DNA from: Anisakis pegreffii
Taxonomy: Eukaryota; Nematoda; Chromadorea; Rhabditida; Anisakidae
Assembly (NCBI GenBank): GCA_035041965.1
Contig: JAPYMA010000408.1
Location: 186,001 to 250,000, forward strand
DNA length: 64,000 bases
Reading direction: 5' to 3'
Positions 10,866 through 22,881 of the stretch are shown here, piece by piece (within the stretch, counting starts at the first letter, position 1; each line of letters begins with the position of its first letter). The notes below the pieces were generated by a model. It saw only the letters and a list, made by a program, of their open reading frames with translations. It was not told the origin of the DNA and made no database searches. The translations under genes and the position numbers were made by a program.

Positions 10866-13800
10866 ATGGAGAAGACCACTGACGAAAGTAAACACTTACT
10901 ATTGAAACAATTCGACTTTGTGATATTTCTGTGAAAAAAAAAGAGATTCAATAAATTTCATGACAACTTTCGCGAACGGTATAATTCTTCTGTTTACGCA
11001 TTTCCTTGCACTTGAAAATCGTCTGAAATGGGCTCTCTAACAGTGAAATTGAATTCACTTCAGCATAAAACTGAAAAATAATTTATTGTGATATTATTCT
11101 AGGAAGATGTCTCAGACTTTGAAGATGAAGAAGAGGAAATCGAGTGTGAGTTAGTTGAGCCTGAACCGTCGCAGAAGTTAGCACCGAAGCATCCCATAGA
11201 AGACGCGCCAGCACCATCTACGAAAGAGGAGGACATATCAGAAGAGGTATCCTAAATTGCTTGATAAGTGGTGTTCATAAGTCCTTCGAAGAGTGATATT
11301 GAAGAAATACGTTTACGTCTTAGGTATGATTTAATGATCGTTTTTTCATGACAATTATACCTTCGTAGTCATTACCAACACCTGGATATAAACTCATCAG
11401 ATACGCATGTAGCAGAAAAGGCGAATGGACAAATCATTGCAGGATGTTCCTGACGAAGACTTCGAAGACGAGGATGAAGAGCTTGAGCCAGAACTGATCT
11501 CTGAGCCGAAAGAACCTAATCGAAAGCCAAACATCAAATTTGAGGAGCCGCAAAAAACCAAACCAACCATCACATCTGAGAATCCGTCTCCCGAGTCCAC
11601 GGTGAATGGTCCGAAAAAACCAGAACCGCCGGGGACAAAGGGAACTGATCTAAACAATTCACCTGATAAGGCCGCACCACAACGACACACACCCAGAGAA
11701 TTATATAATGCTCCAGAGGATGGGGAAAGTGACGTTGAAGAAGAACCTGAATTAATTTCTGCTCCGAATGACGATAAGCCATCACCAAGTATCAAGTTTA
11801 AAGATCCTGAATCAAAACCAAAATCACCTCCAAAAAGGCCCCTTAGGGTCAAGCCTGGAGAGGGAGACGTTGACCCTGATGTTGACGCAGACTTACCTTG
11901 GCCTAAAGGAAAACCCGGTGCGAAGAAGACTGCGCCATCAACGAAGCCAAAGCCTGAGGAACCGGAGGATGAGCCAGAAGAAGTAGAAGAGGAGCCAGAT
12001 TTGGTTTCAGGACCAGGAGACAAACCGAAACCTGACATCAAATTCAAGGATCCAAAGGATCAACCAGAAAAGCCTACGAAGAAGCCTCTTAGGATTAAAC
12101 CAACAGAAGGGGACACCGATCCAGAAGTAGATGCTGATTTGCCTCTTCCTAAGAGGAAATCCAGTCCGAAAAAGACTGGTCCATCAAAGAAGCCGAAGCC
12201 AAAAGAACCGGACGATCAGCCAGGAGAAGTAGAAGAGGAGCCAGATTTGGTTTCAGGACCAGGAGACAAACCGAAACCTGACGTCAAATTCAAGGATCCA
12301 AAGGATGAACCAAAAAAGCCTACGAAGAAGCCTCTTAGGGTTAAACCAACGGAAGGGGACACCGACCCAGAAGTAGATGCCAATTTGCCTCTACCTAAGG
12401 GAAAACCCAGTCCGAAGAAGAAAGCACCACCAACGAGGCCGAAGCCAAAAGAACCGGAGGATGAGCCAGAAGATGTAGAAGAGGAGCCAGATTTAGTTTC
12501 AGGACCAGGAGACAAACCGAAACCTGACGTCAAATTTAAAGATCCAAAGGATGAGCCAAAAAAGCCTACGAAGAAGCCTCTTAGGGTTAAACCAACGGAA
12601 GGGGACACCGATCCAGAAGTAGATGCCAATTTGCCTCTACCTAAGGGAAAACCCAGTCCGAAGAAGAAAGCACCACCAACGAGACCGAAGCCAAAAGAAC
12701 CGGAGGATGAGCCAGAAGATGTAGAAGAGGAGCCAGATTTAGTTTCAGGACCAGGAGACAAACCGAAACCTGACGTCAAATTTAAAGATCCAAAGGATGA
12801 GCCAAAAAAGCCTACGAAGAAGCCTCTTAGGGTTAAACCAACAGAAGGGGACACCGATCCAGAAGTAGATGCCGATTTGCCTCTTCCTAAGGGAAAACCC
12901 AGTCCGAAGAAGACTGGTCCATCAAAGAAGCCGAAGCCAAAAGAACCGGACGACCAGCCAGAAGAAGTAGAAGAGGAGCCAGATTTGGTTTCAGGACCAG
13001 GAGACAAACCGAAACCTGACGTCAAATTCAAGGATCCAAAGGATGAACCAAAGAAGCCTAAGAAGAAGCCTCTTAGGGTTAAACCAACAGAAGGGGACAC
13101 CGATCCAGAAGTAGATGCCGATTTGCCTCTTCCTAAAGAAAAACCCAGTCCGAAGAAGAAAGCACCACCAACGAGGCCGAAGCCTAAGAAACCGGAGGAT
13201 GAGCCAGAAGATGTGGAAGAGGAGCCAGATTTGGTTTCAGGACCAGGAGACAAACCGAAACCTGACGTCAAATTTAAAGATCCAAAGGATGAACCAAAGA
13301 AGCCTAAGAAGAAGCCTCTTAAGGTTAAACCAACAGAAGGGGACACCGATCCAGAAGTAGATGCCGATTTGCCTCTTCCTAAGGGAAAACCTAGTCCGAA
13401 GAAGACTGGTCCATCAAAGAAGCCGAAGCCAAAAGAACCGGATGATGAGCCAGAAGATGTAGAAGAGGAGCCAGATTTGGTTTCAGGACCAGGAGACAAA
13501 CCGAAACCTGACGTCAAATTTAAAGATCCAAAGGATGAACCAAAGAAGCCTAAGAAGAAGCCTCTTAAGGTTAAACCAGCAGAAGGGGACACCGACCCAG
13601 AAGTAGATGCCGATTTGCCTCTTCCTAAGGGAAAGCCTAGTCCGAAGAAGACTGCTCCATCAAGGAAGCCGAAGCCAAAAGAACCGGATGATGAGCCAGA
13701 AGATGTGGAAGAGGAGCCAGATTTGGTTTCAGGACCAGGAGACAAACCGAAACCTGACGTCAAATTTAAAGATCCAAAGGATGAACCAAAGAAGCCTAAG

Positions 13801-16800
13801 AAGAAGCCTCTTAAGGTTAAACCAGCAGAAGGGGACACCGACCCAGAAGTAGATGCCGATTTGCCCCTTCCTAAGGGGAAGCCTAGTCCGAAAAAGACTG
13901 CTCCATCAAGGAAGCCGAAGCCAAAAGAACCGGATGATGAACCGGAAGATGTAGAAGAGGAGCCAGATTTGGTTTCAGGACCAGGAGACAAACCGAAACC
14001 TGACGTCAAATTTAAAGATCCAAAGGATGAACCAAAGAAGCCTAAGAAGAAGCCTCTTAAGGTTAAACCAGCAGAAGGGGACACCGACCCAGAAGTAGAT
14101 GCCGATTTGCCCCTTCCTAAGGGGAAACCCAGTCCGAAGAAGACTTCTCCGTCAAAGAAACCGAAGCCAAAAGAACCGAATGATGAGCCAGAAGACGTAG
14201 AAGAGGAGCCAGATTCGGTTTCAGGACCAGGAGAGAAACCGAAACCTGACGTCAAATTCAAGGATCCGAAGGATAAACCAAAGAAGCCTAAGAAGAAGCC
14301 TCTTAAGGTTAAACCTGCAGATGGTGACACCGATCCAGATATAGATGCAACAATCCCACTGAATCCAGATGAACCTGATGAAGAGCCAGAAACAGATGGA
14401 ACATTTACTTTGCCTCGGAAGCCAGCGGAAGATGAGGTTTTTTTTTCAGCGATCTCTTAATGTTAGCACCCCGTATTAATCTAATATTTCGGAAAACATT
14501 AGAGATCGAGCTTACAATGTTGAAGAACTATGAACTTCAAGTCATATGATCGCCTCCTTTTGTGTTTTTTTAAGTTGTCCTTCAGCTCATGTTCGTGAAG
14601 TTAGGAACATGCTGAGATAACAAGAAATAGCTTCTATCTTGAATTTTGGTGAAACACTGAGAAGAGGAATAGATTCAATGCTTGTTAGGAAGTATATAAT
14701 CAGTTCTTCCTAATGACAGCCTGATGAGATGACTCCAGACGAAAGTGAACCGGATGAAAATGTACCACCGAGAAAGAAGAAACCAAGGAAGAAAAACAGA
14801 AAGGTAGCATTGCATTGTTCCATTTTATTTTTCATGAAGTGTCTAGTATTATTGTTATACCGATGCCTCACTCGTATGCAATTTTATCTCATTCATAAGA
14901 GTTCATTTCAGTGTATTTGGCTAAAGCTAGGTTATGCTTGTTCATTTTTATGTGAGTTTCAGAAACCGGAGAAACCGAAATGGGTTCCACCGCCGAGGAC
15001 GCCTCCCGAACCGTACGAATTTCCTCCAGAAGAGAAGAAACTTTGCGACGTTTTAAAGGAAGAGAAAATACCACCGACTAAGAGATATGCCAAAAAACCA
15101 AAAGAATTGTGCGTTTCATAAAGTCGTTCGACCTTTGTCAATTGAAAACATTTTTGATTTTGAGATGTCATCAAAGAGAAATCTGACTGAACCAGGAACA
15201 TACCAATTCTATGCGTTAGTAAAAGGGAATTACGTGGAAGATTGCTCAAAAACATTGATTTATCAACTGCAGTCATAAGCGCGTCAGATATTATTGTTCG
15301 ATTGACTTTTTAATACGAATTGGCCAAAAACCAAACCATCGCTTTATTTTCTGCTATGCTCCCATCAGTGTCCCTTTCGGGAAAGGGAATCATAACGACC
15401 AGTTTGACTCGATTCAATTATTTAGGGACGTCTATATTCCATTCGTCATTCCATGGGAGCAGTGGCCATGTATACAATCCCAAGAGGGTATGGGTGCGTT
15501 CGGTAAACCGCGTGATGCGTATACCAAAATTGAGCACGGCTCGAAGCCTCTTGTTCAGGTGTGTTACATTTGTGATTCATTTGAAGTTATTCATGATAAG
15601 CATACAGTTGCATTCAATGCCTGTGTGCGCCACTCACTAATATGCTCCGTGCTAAACTACCTAGCGAAAAAATGAATAATCGGTTTTCAAGGGAGATCTT
15701 CATTCCGAGACAATCAATCCACTTCTATCGCAAGACACAGGAGCTTCCTCCAAAGGCATGATGCCATTTGGAGCGTACAGAAGGAACGTATCCTCTGTGA
15801 TCGACAATCATGATTTCGATACATCTAAGGTGATTGTGACATTTTTTTCGCCAAGTTTCGGGAAATATGCGTATTTGGTGTTTGATTCGAGATTACAAAA
15901 TCATTGCACGCCTCAAATGACCAAATGATCCGTATGACTCCATATGACCAAGTCTCTCCGAAAAAATGAGTGTAAGAAGTGTACCAATGTAGGAAAATCC
16001 ATGAAGATTTGTCTATAGCTCCGAAGAGAACTTTGCGGATTCAATGAATTCAATTTCATTTCCCCGTTATTTCAAAATGCTCTGAAGTTCGGTTCCCTTT
16101 TATCAACTGTCGGAATTTAGCGCATTCACCATCTGACTCAAAAATTTCAATCTTCTGATATTCAGAAATATGCATATTCATGTCCTTGTATATTATAGCT
16201 AAAACTGAGTGAGGGAATCATACCGAAGCAAATGCAAGGATCGATACCACCACAAAACGGTGAAACTGTGATGGGATCGATGCGAAATCAGGTTCATTAG
16301 TTCAAATTCGAAAAATGTTTCCATCAGCTCAGCTTTGCACCCGGGCATTGTACACTGTGTTTGTCAACTAGATGATCTCAGGTTGATCTAGTTGAAAAAG
16401 ATGTGCAATGGCTGTTGACAAGCACCAGTGGCCCAAGCTCGCCAAATCGCCTAAAACTGTCGGCACACTAACTCAATTATGCAGTTCAGCAATTTTCATT
16501 GATTCGTGGTAAAGGACCATTGAAAAAGTTGGATGGTTAAAAATTTGGTCGCAGGTCATCATATCAATGAATCGCTTCATCATGTATTTCATAAAATTTG
16601 CTCAGTGTTCAAGTATCGTATAATATAAAAATAAAAGAATTTCAGAAGATGAATGTTAAATATTTGAACTATATGTCGGATAGATGTGCGCCTGAATCAC
16701 ATGCGTTCATAAGCAAGCACTTTGCACCGACGTCAACCGAAATGGCTGGAAGTTCGATCATTGATCGAAGGCGCAATGTGATCGCTAATGTTCAAGTGAT

Positions 16801-17536
16801 TTTTCTCTTATCACTGTTCGACCTTAAATGAAAAAAAATCACAACTGTTGAAGGATTTCACCAAGTGGAGATTATGAATGAATTTGTTGTCCGGTATAAG
16901 GAAAAATCAACGAAAATTTAAGGGATATGGTAAGAATTTGGGCAAATTCGATACAGCATCAGAAGCGATTGTGCCACTGCTGTTCCATACGCAGGATATC
17001 TACCAGAAAAGTGGCGCAGATTTCGGTTCATTCAGACCGGTGGTTGCCGAATCCGAAGGAGGATATCACATGACATATGACGAGGAGAAACTCTGCAAAA
17101 TGGTTGTTCCATATCAAGTTCGTTCACTCGTTTATTCGGCAACTACAGTTTTCGTTCACAATTTGCGCTCGCTTTAACACAGTTCCATGGAAGTCCTCCA
17201 GCGATCACATTTTCTCATCATACTGTTCAGATCAATTAGAAAATGATAAGCGACTCGAAAATGAAATTCTTATCCCCTATTCAAGCATATTAAAACAGCC
17301 ATCTAATTGTAAGAGTAAATGAAAACCAAAAATAACCATAAAAATGCTCGTACCAAGCAATGTCATATGAGAACCTGAACCCCTAACTTTAGTTTGAATT
17401 CATCGGTGATTCTACCAGTTCAGCCTCAGTTTATGCAGAAAACCCAGCAAAACTCGACGAATTTAAAATGAATTTTTCAGACAGCGCCTTCACTCACTTA
17501 AAGAACTCTTCTCAAATTTCGATCGATCGTCGTTAA
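10866..17536 (+). CDS. PEVK-like repeat protein with C-terminal calponin-like (CLIK) motifs
   Basis: Eleven exons join in one frame: 10866-10919, 11103-11246, 11416-14436, 14720-14803, 14963-15112, 15403-15558, 15692-15829, 16199-16291, 16646-16795, 16923-17117 and 17393-17536 (TAA). The product is 1442 residues. Every junction is phase 0. Residues about 1-175 are acidic. About 178-1045 are 82-residue repeats rich in Pro, Lys, Glu and Asp, like the PEVK spring of titin. Residues 1074-1151 are basic and Pro-rich. The C-terminal part (about 1152-1395) has roughly five degenerate CLIK motifs; the clearest are SQEGMGAFGKPRD and SSKGMMPFGAYRRNV, then IIDRRRNV and SGADFGSFRP. CLIK proteins (UNC-87, CLIK-1, calponins) bind actin filaments in muscle, so an elastic thin-filament-associated role is inferred. 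The start ATG lies after a TTTCTACAG acceptor, so an upstream non-coding exon or trans-splice site is possible. The exon 5/6 junction (donor at 15113) is the least certain. Confidence 0.72.
11750..14360 (+). repeat. Coding tandem array, 246-bp (82-residue) unit, about 10-11 copies
   Basis: Recurrent blocks such as GACACCGATCCAGAAGTAGA recur every 246 bp at about 12112, 12358, 12604, 12850, 13096, 13342, 13588, 13834, 14080 and 14326. The protein unit contains VSGPGDKPKPDVKFKDPKD and EGDTDPEVDADLPLPKGKP. The first copy (from 11750) and the last are diverged, while inner copies are nearly identical. Pairs at 12.24-12.73 kb and 13.49-13.98 kb are almost the same. All copies keep the frame in one exon. 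This pattern fits recent unequal exchange or gene conversion. Confidence 0.95.
16365..16394. repeat. Short perfect inverted repeat in an intron
   Basis: CAACTAGAT (16365-16373) and ATCTAGTTG (16386-16394) form a 9-bp perfect stem with a 12-base loop. It lies in the intron after exon 16199-16291 of the CLIK gene. Confidence 0.7.
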
Positions 17537-18202
17537 TTGCTATTATCGGCTTTGTAATTATGCTATAACGGAATATCATTTTGTTACTCGTTTTATTTAT
17601 TGAACTGAATAATTCGATTCATCTCATCCATTGTTCAATTAACAAATTTTTTGTTCAGTAATCGTTTAATGAGCAAATGATGTAAAGGCTTGTGAGATGT
17701 ATGAAGTTGGGTTTTCAAACGAATCTACATTGATAAAAATGTTTCTTGATGCGATAGGTTTTCGAAAAAAATAAACTTTGTATTCGGTTATGATGTCCAA
17801 AGATGTAATCGAATAAGAGCCATTTATCCTTCTTTTGCCCATCGCCTATCCTATCCACACAATAACCAGAATATCAGTGATCAATGATGAGAGGATTTTT
17901 TTTTGAATTTTGAACATAATAAAATCGTATATGTGCTAAGCAGCAGCATAAAAACGTTGACCAGTCATAATATTCTTAATCAAATCATTTGCCATGCCCA
18001 GAGAAGATATTCATCGAAGAAGTGAAATGATTTCAACTTCACACCTTTTGATAACTTTATATCAAAATAGAAAGAGCTATTAAATCAACAAAAATATATC
18101 ACATGAAAGATGTTGATATTTGTATGCAATATCCTCACGTATTTTTCTCAATAACAATAGTAATAGTGACAATGACAGTAATACTGATAACGTTGACTGT
18201 CA

Positions 18203-19804
18203 GTGAATTTCTCACAACTCCGAATCTTTTGTATTCGACGTACCAATCAAGAAATTATGCGATTCTTGGGCGATGCAGAAGAAACGGCCAAGCAAGTACA
18301 AAATTGTGTGCAAAATGAAACACGTACAAAATGGTTGCACCAATTATGCTCTTCAAATGATCAAGTTCCTCTTGATGAACATGCGCTTTCCGAAGAGCTT
18401 ACATTACTCTCGACCTGAATGTCGAACTGCTCAAGCAACCGTTACTTCCTGGAAGTCGAGTTTATAGTTAACCGTTAGCCATAAAATCGGCGCTGAAAGC
18501 CTGAACAATCATGCTGTTGAGCTCTATTTCCCTGGAAACGACCATTCTTATGGGGCATTACGTTAATTCTGCAATCTTAATTCCAAAATGATCTCCTATG
18601 TTTATTTGCAAAGGCAACACAATGAATAACATAAACATCCACATCAATACTGAGAAACTTTCTGATCGCTGAAACAAACTGTTTCTAATATTTCAACAGC
18701 GGTGGAGAATAATGAAGATATTATCCCTCGAAAATTTTAGTGGAATTAAAACCGATAATATGTTCACTAATCACTGCATCGTTCTTTATTTCTCTCACTT
18801 CTCCAACTCTTTTCCATTCTCATTCTCTGATCCTCTCTGCAGTTCACAATGCAGCAGGTTCAATTTCTACAACGAAACATGGGATTGAGGCCTAACTTTC
18901 ATCTTTTCTGACTACCTGCCATATGACTACACATTGTGCTTAGATCATCGGACTTCACACGGTATCTTGAGCGAAGCAAATTCAACGAAGCGGTTTCAAA
19001 CTGTAATTCGCTCACAAAATTTAATATCGAAGAAATCTGCCTCTTCAAGCTCGATCACGACAAATTAATGGATAAAGTCGAGAGTTTTTGCCAGCAGTTT
19101 GCATGGTTCTTGGAATTTCTGATGCCGAATCAATGATAATGCCAATATTTCTTAGCCTCAATGTTGATATCAAATCGTGGGGGTAGCATGACGTTGATAT
19201 CCTCAGCTCAAAAACCTTATGACTAGTGCATTATATCCGAGGGCTTCTCAAGAATCTGAAATGAATCATGAATAACACATCAATTTTTTTTGGTTATAAG
19301 CGAATCTGCACGATAAAATGTACTTAAAAATCAGCATCCTAATGATTAGGTCTGATTGTGAGGCTACAGCTAGCCGATAGGGTTTTAAAATTTCGTCAAA
19401 TATTATTTTTTAACTGATTCTCTAACCAACTTTCATTTCATGTCTATCAGCAATCACCTCAGCGTTGTAGTTACATTAAAAAGCAGTTGTCGAGTGTGCT
19501 TTTACGGTTTTTTACGACCATTCAATTCATATGAACCGCAACCAATGAACACATTGTGAAATGTTGTCAAATTAGGCACGAAACTATTTACAATCAAGAA
19601 TCTGAGCGAACCTGCAGCACTTCTCCACTGCTGAATGCTTGCAATGATGCTACATTTTCATCTCTTCAAAGACAGGTTTTTGAACTGTTTCATCATAAAA
19701 CCACAAGAAACACTGAAGACGATGAGAAGTTTTATTGTAGCAATGGCACACTGGCAATGCAAGAAGGCAATGAATTAGTATCCACTTATCGTATATTCTC
19801 TTGA
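18203..19804 (+). other. Cluster of unidentified candidate coding exons
   Basis: Several plus-strand stretches have strong coding-like codon bias (purine first positions) and acceptor-like starts. They are 18203-18418 (after GTCAG; acidic, ends TGA), 18471-18561 (after TTTATAG, donor GTTAAT), 18937-19136 (after TGCTTAG; ends TGA) and about 19577-19804 (ends TGA). I could not join them in phase or match them to a family. They may be parts of one or two small genes downstream of the CLIK gene, or decayed exons. Confidence 0.3.
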
Positions 19805-20061
19805 AAAGTTTTAAAATTGACGAAATATCGCTTCTGTAATCGTTTTCTTAAACTTCACATTAATTGCTGTTTCGTTGCTTTTCGGAGATATTGGTTCATT
19901 GTGCATTGCCCTTCAATTATGTGCACCATACTAGGCGTACACCGTCACCTGTATTCCTCTCATTAAAATGCTGCTAACCGAACGATGGACTGCTTTAATC
20001 GGAAACTGATGCAACCTGTTTTCACAGTTTTAAACTTCGGTGATCGTTAAAGAACTAAAAA

Positions 20062-20716
20062 ATGGTCAAAATCAAAGAAATTCGGTTAAAATCCAACGAA
20101 TTTTGCTTCGAGTTTAGCGACGGACCTTCAGTCAGTTTTGAGCGCATTGAGAACTTGATGTACGCATCAACACCACGTATGTACATCGGCTTCAATCAAT
20201 GTATGCCATGAATATTCGATTTTCTTAGGATATATTAACTGACCCCTTAAGGTTCTCCCCAACTCTTCTACAGTGATGTAATGCGTATGGGCAAAAGTAG
20301 CGTGCTATTTCAGGAGTAATGATTCAATGAACTGTAATTTATCCAAAACATGTTTCGATTGTATATGTTTAATACTGGGCAATTCCGTAGTAAACTGACT
20401 AATGTGCACCAGTGAAGCAAAACGATATTGCTAAAGAGTAGTTTCGGAAAGCAGCATCTCCTGAAATGACAGATATTGACTGGCCTTGCGAAGTGTTCAT
20501 CTCTTATTTGGAATAAATGATTATTGATACGTTTGAACCGGATCACTGAAAAAATATCGAATTTTTTTAAGCGATAACTTATTCAATAATTGAACCGTTG
20601 CATGATGGAAAAACAGTCAGAACTATCGATGAATTCCTACTCGATAAGTACTTACTAATAATTGGCCAAAATAGACCACTGGGATTCAATCGCTCTCTCC
20701 GTTCGGAGCAATGCGA
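20062..20716 (+). CDS. Unidentified gene start, two joined exons
   Basis: An ATG at 20062 opens a 38-codon exon (20062-20176) ending at a strong GTATGT donor in phase 1. The next candidate exon, 20572-20716, follows a TTTTTTTAAG acceptor, begins in phase 1 and ends at GTGAAT in phase 2. The joined peptide starts MVKIKEIRLKSNEF and continues with no stop for about 86 residues. The N-terminal beta-rich FSDG pattern has no family I can name with confidence. Downstream exons were not resolved. Confidence 0.3.
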
Positions 20717-21512
20717 GTGAATTACCAAATATCGATATCAAATTTGCCATGTTCACTTTGGTCGTGCAACGAATTCATTTCTGAACTGCTGTTATATTTA
20801 TCGGATAACGGCTCTCGTTTGCATTATGTCACGATGAGTCATGACGTATTTTTCATGCTGATGATCGTTCCAAATTCAAAACTGGACGTTGACATTATAT
20901 TGATTGACCAACCAGGATTAAATGAATCAACAATCAGCTTCAAAAGCTTGTATCCAGTTTGATGTTATGGATTTGTATGACTCTTTGTTCACAAAACCAT
21001 CGATACTGTGTACTTATGACTGAGCATGTAAAAAAACAATATTCAGTGAACATTGATTTGTTCGTATGATATTTGGATAATGTAATCAATTCATCGATCA
21101 AGTGAAAAAATCACATGAAATGAAAATATTCACTCGACCAATCAGTGTGAACGATGCAACAGAAATTTTTCGTTTTGATAAAATGTCAGCGCAAAAAAAT
21201 GAAGACGTAATATTACTACCTTTTGAAGTATCTTTTGAAGTTTCTCATCTTAAAAACTTCTCATTGTCGGTTTGAAGGAGAAACTGAGATTCATCAATTA
21301 TATTTTTTCGATTGACATTTTGAATATTGCTGCTATTTTTTGCTACTTTTGTCGTCCTTGTCATTGTTGTGGTTATTTTTGTTGCTATTGTAATCACTAT
21401 TATTCTGGTGAAACTTCAAGGACGATTCATTGTTGGCAAAGAAATTGATTGATTGAATTAGAATGAGCGTTGTGGTGAATGTGAACGCCAAATATCACCG
21501 GTTGTTAAGAAT

Positions 21513-21887
21513 GTGCAGTATACGACGGCATTCTCGTTTATTTTCTTTTTGAAAACGACAAGCAAATACGATATCACCTTGAAAATACACACTGATAACT
21601 GCTACGAGCCTATCGATTCCAATCGAACCAAATCCAACGAATGCCTCCTGCAAGTAGCGTCGTCGTTAGAATGGATCCTCTTCAATTTCATGATCCAATA
21701 TATCTATGAAACACATCGAATTGTTCCTTATTGTTTTGATTTTATTCATTCTTATTCATATCTCCTTTCGATATTTCTTCCGCTTCTTGTGCGTCTATTT
21801 TCAGTATACCGCAATGATTTGTGGTTTGTTGCACATCAAGTTTCTTCTAGCCCAATAAAAATTTGCTCCGTTATACAGAATTTATAA
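21513..21887 (+). CDS. Unidentified membrane-protein-like open frame
   Basis: An open frame of 124 codons follows an AATGTGCAG acceptor-like site at 21512. Its first two thirds have coding-like codons, an NRT sequon and hydrophobic stretches (SLEWILFNFMIQYIY). The last third is low-complexity hydrophobic and may be intronic. It may be a further exon of the gene starting at 20062, but phase could not be shown. Confidence 0.25.
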   Translation: MQYTTAFSFIFFLKTTSKYDITLKIHTDNCYEPIDSNRTKSNECLLQVASSLEWILFNFMIQYIYETHRIVPYCFDFIHSYSYLLSIFLPLLVRLFSVYRNDLWFVAHQVSSSPIKICSVIQNL

Positions 21888-22490
21888 TTTTGCTATTCTC
21901 AGTGGATTGTTTCTTTGAATTGTCTAGCATAGTGAATGACAAGGAAGCATAATCTAATATAGTGATAGTACAACATGATCGTATGTTTACACTTTGCGTG
22001 CAACAGTGATTGCTATCGACGAATGATATGATACGCCAGCTTCATCTCTTCTCATATTTCATCAAGATCGCTTCGATTATTATTCACCCGTTATTATTCG
22101 TACGCAATAGCGATTTGCCGAGCACAAAATAACACTTAATCTTATCCGCAATCGTTAAGGATTATTCGTTGGGTTGCCTCCTTAAGGGACAATTATCGTT
22201 GGAACGATTCAATGAGATATTCACCAAAACCGTAAGTTACTAATGCTTGTTTTTTTTTGTTCTGAAAGTTCATTGACGAAATCGAATACGCATCTCATAT
22301 TGAGTATAAGATGATAATGTTCTGCTGAGAACAATCTCAAAATGCATTACGCTCATATTAAAAGAATAATTCATAGTCGATACATTACGAACGTCTTCAC
22401 TCGTCATTAAAACAAGACCCGTAAAACTAAATAATCAAACAATAATACGAAACATTATATTGTACAGCTTTGTATCGTTCAGAGTATTCC

Positions 22491-22540
22491 GAATAGCTAC
22501 CTTGATTGGCTGAGCATTCAGTCAATCTAGGTGGCTATTC
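22491..22540. repeat. 50-bp near-perfect hairpin
   Basis: Two 23-base arms flank a GCAT loop. Twenty of 23 positions pair by Watson-Crick rules, two more are G-T wobbles and one is a mismatch. It lies between genes. It is short for a canonical pre-miRNA. Confidence 0.75.
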
Positions 22541-22881
22541 ACTGAGCATTTCATCAGTGAGCATTCACTGATGGAACTTAACAACTTATGTGAACTTATA
22601 TATCGAAGTAATGTTAAAAATACACTTATTTACGATGAAGTTTTGGAAATGCACAATTAGGAGGATTATTTTTTTCGGAAAATTTATCAAATGAAGTCTG
22701 AGTGTGAGATTTTCGGAAGGAAGCTGTATATGTATGGTTCAAGTTGGATCGTGAGCTGAACGAGCCATCAGTAAGGAATGCTTGCGCGGTTTTGTTGTTA
22801 CTTCTGTAAAGTATGTATTGGTAGAATCAGTAAAGTGTGTTGTTCATGTAGTTATATGTAATCGTTAGATAGATTTCAAAG

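Noticed and set aside
11397..12047. Antisense 216-codon Ser/Gly-rich frame
   Set aside because: Another antisense shadow of the same repetitive exon, with no splice partners.
12216..14330. Antisense open frame of 704 codons, Ser/Gly/Phe-rich
   Set aside because: It lies wholly within the coding repeat array and mirrors its 246-bp period. Stop-free antisense frames are expected when a biased codon set is repeated. The sense frame is supported by in-phase flanking exons.
21301..21480. Val/Ile-rich hydrophobic frame
   Set aside because: It arises from GTT/ATT-rich low-complexity sequence and has no start or splice support.
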